Source: Eleusine coracana subsp. coracana
Taxonomy: Eukaryota; Streptophyta; Magnoliopsida; Poales; Poaceae
Direction of reading: 5' to 3'
DNA: 64,000 nucleotides
Assembly (NCBI GenBank): GCA_032690845.1
Contig: CM064417.1
Span: forward strand, 27,539,833-27,603,832
A program made the translations under genes and the position numbers. Positions 57,391 to 64,000 of the stretch are shown here, one piece after another. Below the pieces are notes generated by a model. It saw only the letters and a list, made by a program, of their open reading frames with translations. It was not told the origin of the DNA and did not search any database. Each line of letters begins with the position of its first letter. Position 1 is the first letter of the stretch.

Positions 57391-60085
57391 CAGGCCAGGA
57401 CTATGGTGACACGACAACGTCGATCCTTCACAACAAAGTGAGTCTGAAACAAGTTGTTCATTTGATTTTGCTCTACCTTCTCCATTTGAGAACTAAACAC
57501 TCGTTGTGCTACAACACTTGTATCAAAATCATTTGACACCATCGACTCATCACCATCGGTGTTGTAACCTGTCATTGTTAATAGAAAACAAGAAAACACA
57601 CAAGAGTATATTTTCCTATCACCACTGTTTGATCATGGTGGAAACTCTCAACAAGCAAATAACAGCACCTAACTGAGTTCTTACAAGATTCTTAGTAGCA
57701 AAACAGAGGATACCTTGGAGCGTGTGATCCGACGATTGCGAGGGTCCAAAGTTCTGTGCCTATTTAGAAGGATATATGTGAAGCTAGGTAGGCAATTTAT
57801 AGTAGCAAGGATTAGCAAAATTTCAATTCAGAAATTGCAAAACTGAATAATAGTCCCAAGCTAGTCTATGTCACTGGCCTAAACTTGTCTCAGACATAGT
57901 TCAAGCAAGCAAGCAAATGGCTCAACAAAGGACACAAAGGTTGCAAGCAATTCTGAATTTTTTTTCTCTTCTCCTTTCATTTTTTTCTTTTGTTATAGGT
58001 GCGGCTTTTTCTTCTTATTTTTTTCAACACCTCTTTGCCTTTTACTTCTTTCATGATTTTTTTGACATAGAACTGCAGCAAGAGTTGCGAACTTTATAGC
58101 ACAAAGAAAAAACCTAAACTTTCTTTTTTGCACTCTTTACGTAAGGAATAGATGTACATGTAGAACTGAACCGACAATTCTCATATGCAACAACGTGCAG
58201 CAATCTCTTGACTCAAGGAACAACATGCAACAGAAAACACTCTAAGTTTCTTTTGCACATAAAAAATAGAAGGCTAGATGTTAAATAAATATTTAGTGCA
58301 AATAATTCCAGCAGTACTATTCTCTCAATGTGTGCAACAATCTGATTTTTTTTTTCTTGATTGTCTATGAACAAGGACACACACACGACTCAAACAAGAC
58401 CAAAGAACAAGTACTAGACCAACAACACAATGACCTTGTAGGGACTAAAATTCAGAGAAGCAAACTAAACTGAAAATTGCAAGGCACAAGGGGGGTGAAG
58501 GACAACGGAAACACGACGAACAAATATTTTTGTAGGGCAATTTTCTGGACTCTAGGATTGAACAAAATAACAAGGATAACGGCGAACCTAACGGTGTACC
58601 TGAAGCTCTGATTACCACTTGATGTGAACAAGGGTTCCCGATCTTCCGAAAGGTTCTTGGTAAGTTGATTTGGTCGGAGGTGACACACAAATCGATCCGG
58701 CTTCAGAACAGCATGTTCTAAACCCCGCAATCGCAGCACGACGTCTCATTTGGTTATCAACCGTCCAAATACGATTGACCTCGCTGAGAAGGCTAATCCC
58801 TGCCTGTGAATCAAGAACACAAGCAAGAACAACGAAGAATGCAACACAATTGCAGATGTATGATTAAACTCTCGAAGTTAGGGTCTCAAAAACCGATGAA
58901 CGACGACACTGTTTATGAACAGAATTGATCTAAGCAAAACCTCAAACCCTAATAAAGAAGCGGCGGCTGTATATGAGGACCCTAGGGTCGTGCAAGACCC
59001 CCTGGACGCAGCCCTAAGTGGGCTCAACTCCATACATGGCCCAAAGACCGATTACGGTGTCGCAGCACCAGGACAGATTCTGGAAGTCGAATTGTTTTGG
59101 CGATTTCTGACGGCTTGGGACGAATTTTTACATGGGACCAGTTGGGTTGGAAAGGTCTTTTCGTTATCTTTTCAGGCATATATAGAACGTCCAAATCTGA
59201 GTCCGTATGCATCCTGGGCATCCGTTTTAGTGCAGACTGGTCCTGGGCTCCGAAACAGACTCGAAGTCGGTTTTGATTGGGCCTCCACCTTGGCTTGGAC
59301 ATCCTTGCTGGCCCATCACGTCTCCAATCACCTCCCCAGCTATCTCATCATCATCTCCATGGTTTCTAACAACAATTAATTCATTAGGTAGCAATCTATT
59401 CTCAAAATCACATAAAGTAATCATTAGGAACAAGCTCACCAGTAAATTCAGTTGTCGCGCATGAACTTGTATTTTGATTGGCGGAGTGCTGGGTGTCTCC
59501 ATAAGGGTGATGTCCTCATCATGATGGTTGTTTAAGAAAAGCCTAGGGTCGTACAGGACCCTCTGGACGTGCCCCTAATTTGGTTCAACTGGATGCAAAG
59601 CCCGAAGACCAAAAATAGGCGACACGACGCCAAGATAGATTTTGGACCGTCTCTTGTTTTGATGATTCTTGATAACTCCGGCTGAATCATTGACATGAGA
59701 CCGGTGTCATTGGAAAGGTTTTCTCCTTCGCTTTTCTTGCATATATAGAACGTCCAAAATCGAGTCTGTATGCATCCTGGGCGTCCATTTTAGTGCGGAC
59801 TGGTTCTCGGCCCTAAAACAGACTCGAAGTCAGTTTTTATTGGGCCCTCACCTTGGCTTCAAGGTCCTTTCTGGTCCTCCACGTCTCTAAGTCCTTCTCC
59901 CATGATCTCCTAGTCCTCTCCATGGTTTCTAATCATAATATAATCATTAGGTAGCAAATCATTATCAAAACATACATGTAACAAAGAACGTAGGAACGAA
60001 CTCACCCCTAAATTTAGTTGTTGTGCACGAGCTCTAGTCATTGGACCTTGCACGTCCAAAATTGGAGAAGTGTTGTGTGCATCCA
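57390..60085 (-). mobile_element. Minus-strand LTR element fragment with gag start
   Basis: Read leftward: LTR (about 60085 to 58623), primer site at 58622-58605 (reverse complement TCAAGTGGTAATCAGAGC, a Met-tRNA type site with one extra A), a leader of about 1 kb, then an open gag start at 57575-57390 (MTGYNTDGDESMVSNDFD). It stops abruptly at the Athila/Tat-like sequence. LTR end TGTGAACAAGG lies at 58623. The superfamily cannot be set without pol. Confidence 0.6.
58981..60085. repeat. 561-bp tandem duplication in the LTR, two copies
   Basis: CCTAGGGTCG starts copies at 58981 and 59542. Shared landmarks in order are CATATATAGAACGTCC, GTATGCATCCTGGGC, CAGACTCGAAGTC and CTCCATGGTTTCTAA. The copies have diverged by many substitutions and small indels. 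Each contains the TATA-like element, so the LTR has two potential promoters. Confidence 0.82.
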
Positions 60086-60968
60086 TGTTGACGGTCGTTA
60101 ACTAACTTTTTCGGACATCAACATTACTCAAAATAAAGAAGGATTGTATATTCCCACCATGCAATTAGTTAGAATTAACAAATATCCACTATTGCTTGGA
60201 GAAACACTCACATGCAGAAAAATTATCAAAAGAGAGGAGAAAACACACCAAAGTGGCAAAGAAACACAACGTCGACCAATCGACGTTCGCCAACAGGGAT
60301 TCCCACAGATCAATTGGCCCTCCTGTAGCACCAAACTGACATAGAGAAGGCCTAAGCCATGGAGAAGCAAAGGGGGGCCACCTACCAGTGTGCCGGAGCT
60401 GCTGGGGGGCCACTGGGCCTCCCCTCTGTTCGGCTGAACAGGGAGTCAGCCCAATGGGGCCCAGCTTCCTTAGCCGGTTCCCCACTGACTCCCCAAAGGC
60501 GATTGTCCCCCTAAGGGTGGGAGTTACCGACCTTAGAACAGCCTTTGGACAGCTATAAAAGAAAGGGTGTGGCTCACTCCTCAACACACACCAAGAAGCA
60601 TTACTCTCTTAGTCATTTTGATTTTCTATCTAGTTTTTGTGGAGTTAGGCTTAGATTAGAGTCTTCTTCAGTTCCCAAGTCTTCCTTGGAGTTGTGGTAT
60701 GGCTCTTGTATCTTTCTCCTTTTATAAGACTTTATTCTATTTTATATATTTAGTCTTTCTATATAGTTATGCTTAGGTCATGTGTTTCTCGTTTAATTAT
60801 ATGATCCATTCATATATGTGGTAATTATGCTTGCATGTTAGTAATGTAGTTGTACTTTGCTACCATGTTAGACATAAGCCCTTACTATAGTCTTTATTTA
60901 TATTGTTATAATGGTGCATGACTATTGTTTGACTTAGATCATTTCCACATGCTTAGTGTTCACTTAAA
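60086..60968 (+). repeat. Truncated 3' LTR related to the solo LTR at 50420
   Basis: It starts TGTTGACGGTCGTTAAC, the counterpart of the inverted end at 52071. It contains GCTATAAAAG (TATA box) near 60552 and a leader-like stretch after it. It is cut at 60968 by the next element, about half the full length. It is probably the 3' LTR of the gag-protease element, whose polypurine tract and pol were lost. Confidence 0.65.
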
Positions 60969-63900
60969 TGTCACAACCACCTTGGACCAAAGTTCCCGAG
61001 GTGCTGATTATGCAGACACAAGATAATACAACAACCGACCAAGTTCAAATTACATAAAACAAAGTATTATTTATATTACATCGGAGTTTAAGTGTTAAGT
61101 GCAACAGAAATATTACAAAGATCAGTTTTAAAAATAGCAGAAGATAACGTGATCAAGCGTCTATGGTATACAACTCGACGATAGAAGAAGTTGTGATAAA
61201 TCTGAGCGCATACGGATTATTACCTAGCATCATGCAATAGCAGCGGCTACTCAGTCTCCCAATGGGCGGACCATCCTTCTGAGATAGAAATATCCTAGGG
61301 AAGAACCCCCATAGGTAACTCATATGCATTAGTGTTATTACCTGAAATAGTAAAACAACAATATGGCAAAGCCTGAGCAACTAAGCTCAGCAAGTCTTAC
61401 CCGACAAGTATTAAATCTAGACATACATAGGCTAAGAGATGGATAAAATTAAATTTAATGAACATTCTAGTAATTCTACAGTGTAAGTTAACTAGCATAT
61501 AGAGATATAAAGTACAACCAGCAAATCTAAAATTTAAATAAAGTTACAAAATATATCAAGCTCAGATTCACTAACACCTAAAGTTCTCCATCCCAACATT
61601 CCATTCATTATTATTAGTGAGGTTCTTAAACTACGTTGTGACTCAGTGAACAAGCGATACTCATTACTGTGAGGGACATCGATTGTAATCGTTTTACACC
61701 AGCTGGAAAACCCGAAGTACACGACATATGCATCATTTAAGAACACGTATGATAACTTTTCGTAAAGACATCATACAAGCCGGTCCGGGTCCAAAGTCCC
61801 GAGTGGGCAGCCATTCCACAGTACCTCGGGAATCTGTCCACTCCTACTGGATCACACGACCAAGAATTTGGGTACCGTCCAACATGCAAATGACAATGCT
61901 ATATCAGTTTACTAGTTTCCATATACTAGCATGCATTCGGTACTCTTCAATACTTGCTCGAAGGGGCCGACAACGGACGGGTCCTAGGTTGACACAGACA
62001 AGGCTACAGCCTTGCAAGACATGTCCTCTGAAGGCACATGATCTTTGCCCTTTCACCTACGGGGCCTATCCACATCTCAAATTTTAGTTGTTGACATAAA
62101 CGGTATGCCACCTTGCAAGACAAAATCTTTACAAGTCCTTTGCCTTTGCCCTTTCCAGAACAGATTCGTTTAGTCCAAATTTTAACATTCTTACTTAAAA
62201 ATGTGAACATCATGATTTCACTAATTATTCCAAATACCATAAGCAATATTGATCCTACAACTAAGCATACTAATCTCTCTATTAACTACATGTACCTGTA
62301 TACCATGTCTAATTAAAGATAGGACATATTCAGGAAATGCAAGTGGGTTTCATTCAACTCCTAAACTTAATGCACAAATCATCTATACACATCTAGTAAC
62401 TTAATTACTGGAATTTAATCAAATTAATACACGGGAATGTTCCGGGGCTTGCCTTGGGCTTCAACTACAGGGTCAACTGATGTTAGAGTTTTCTTGAGTA
62501 GAGAAACCTGAAGAATCCTACTGAAAATCCTCCTTGGAAGAGTTAACGTTTCCTATAACAATACCGATATGTCAATATAGAGGAATGCATAAAATATGCA
62601 AAGATATGTGATGCACATACCAAATGAAATAGACCAAAACAATTTATTTCTTAGCATGGTTCTAGAAGACATATGCGTCAGAGCTAGTAATTTTAATTAG
62701 AAGAATTTATCACTAAAATTTCCTAATGCATTTAAATATGGTTATTAGGACATGTAATGCAATTAATTTATTTAGCAAACCAAAAACATGCTACTGGACA
62801 TGGATGTTCTACTGATGATAGATATAAGTCTGATGATCAGTTTCACAAATTTTCATAATGAAATTATGAACAAATCAATTATAATGCATTTAACAAGATT
62901 TCTGACTAAACAAATTATATTAAAATATGAACAGAAGATAAAATCCTAGAAACATTCATGATGATACAACATACTGAGCATGATTTTTGTGCACAAGTTC
63001 AAACCCTAAAAGTTTATAGAAATTACTTTAATGCATTTCTAAGCATTTTAAAGATAAAATCATATATAATTTATGTCCAGAAACTAGGGTCATCATCTTA
63101 TGTTCTGAATTAAGCATGTCAATAGGAGTCCAAAACAATTTAATTCACTATTTTATCAAGTCTACAACTAAGGATATAAATTTATTAAGCTTTACAGTAA
63201 ATACATCATACATCAAACTATTTCATAACAACCATGTGTACTAATATGCTCATGGATAGATCACATCACGAGGAATCCAACAAAATTTATTTTATGATTT
63301 TAGGAGCTCTGGAACTCAAGATATCAATTTTACAAGATTAATCATTTTCTTGGATTTTCTTTTATTAGTTCGCTGAAATTACGAAATCGACATCATCTTC
63401 TTCAACCATGGTCCAGTGAGCATGGAAAACTCCAAATTGCTACTTTTGCCTTGGAGAAACCAAAGAGAGAAGAGGTCAAGGAGATTGGAAAATGAGTTGG
63501 GAACAATATAGAACAAGAATCAAATGACAATACGAACCGTGGAGGAAGAATTGCGCCACGGAGTCGGGGATGGTCAGAGGTGAGGTCGTCTAAGAAAAAT
63601 GCGAAATAGTCCATGCTCGGTGGATGGATTGAGATGAGGTTTGATCTTGAAGCTCCTATAGCTCAGGGCGCATCCATTGCAGTCCTCAGCTTGATCTCTA
63701 GTGGACTAACTAGGCGGTGTACCGAGGAGCAGCAAGGGACAGCGGCAATGGCGATGTGACTCGTTCGGTTGGGTGAGAAAGAGTATACCTGGCCAACGGG
63801 TCGTGCCGGACCAGCACGGTCTGAGCCCGTCACGTGCCGGGCCACTTCTTTAACGGGCTGGCATGGCCCGTCTGGTTAATCGGGCCATGCCGTGCTGGCA

Positions 63901-64000
63901 TGGCGGGCCTTTACCCAAGATGAGCCATGCCGGTCCACTCAGCCTGACGGGCTATCTGGGCCGGGCCAGCCCAAAGCCCGTTAAATTTTATTTGTTTTAT
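60969..64000 (-). mobile_element. Long LTR-like element running off the window
   Basis: It starts TGTCACAACCACC and shares ordered motifs with 6964-10814 (for example CAGCAAGTCTTACCCG at 61388-61403), both having the AT-rich body first and a more GC-rich part to the right. No gag or pol is seen. The right end is outside the window, so length and target duplication cannot be checked. Short open frames inside are unrecognised. Confidence 0.45.
63785..64000. repeat. CGGGCC/GCATGGC-rich subterminal-type repeat, truncated by window
   Basis: Dense variants of CGTGCCGGGCC, GGGCTGGCATGGCCCG and GGGCCATGCCG occur in both orientations. The pattern resembles subterminal regions of hAT-type elements, though no terminus or target duplication is visible here. 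Confidence 0.4.

Overview
This window looks like nuclear DNA of a grass (Poaceae). It has spliced plant-type exons, tRNA-primed LTR retrotransposons, a plant L1-type LINE, CACTA, hAT and Helitron DNA transposons, a SINE, and an element sitting inside a (TA)n microsatellite like rice Micron. I cannot name the species. I see no bacterial operons, rRNA genes, functional tRNA genes or CRISPR arrays. Almost all short open frames are chance frames or pieces of decayed transposons.

Layout. 1-4960: AT-rich DNA with no recognised gene, ending in a GC-rich block that may be the first exon of an unrecognised leftward transcript; a SINE with a perfect 16-bp target duplication sits there. 5261-6438: five phase-consistent plus-strand exons of a protein I do not recognise, with a CCGGTTAAC-rich insertion in the third exon. 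6964-10814: a 3.85-kb LTR-like element. 11421-12110: an inverted-repeat MITE. 14136-15067: a small CACTA derivative. 15558-16052: a 373-bp segment between two (TA)n tracts. 17512-18189: a hAT element with a perfect 8-bp target duplication.

20001-31831 is the one clear host protein gene: a plant pepsin-like (A1) aspartic protease in ten exons, from signal peptide to hydrophobic C-terminal tail. A 409-bp hAT element splits its first exon. A 7.9-kb CACTA element, with a decayed TNP2-type transposase and several internal tandem repeats, splits its fourth. Another hAT MITE lies in intron 4. Two frameshifts are also present, and the first catalytic motif reads DTSSS instead of DTGSS. It is best called a pseudogene.

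32540-36745: a decayed LINE whose endonuclease domain carries a hAT element. 37212-64000: a nested retrotransposon block. A minus-strand Ty3/gypsy element contains a plus-strand gypsy remnant and a 4.18-kb Helitron inserted exactly between A and T. Its far end abuts a copia-type LTR element, which holds a solo LTR that itself holds a second solo LTR. Next come an inverted LTR/primer-site junction, an Athila/Tat-like gag-protease fragment, a minus-strand LTR element with a 561-bp tandem duplication, and a long LTR that runs off the window.

The parts do not form a pathway. The window records successive insertions that broke two host genes and one another; target duplications and reading frames let much of the order be worked out. 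I found no clear previously undescribed functional system. The most informative items are the twice-disrupted protease, the unrecognised multi-exon gene, the exact Helitron footprint, and the stop pattern in the nested gypsy element.
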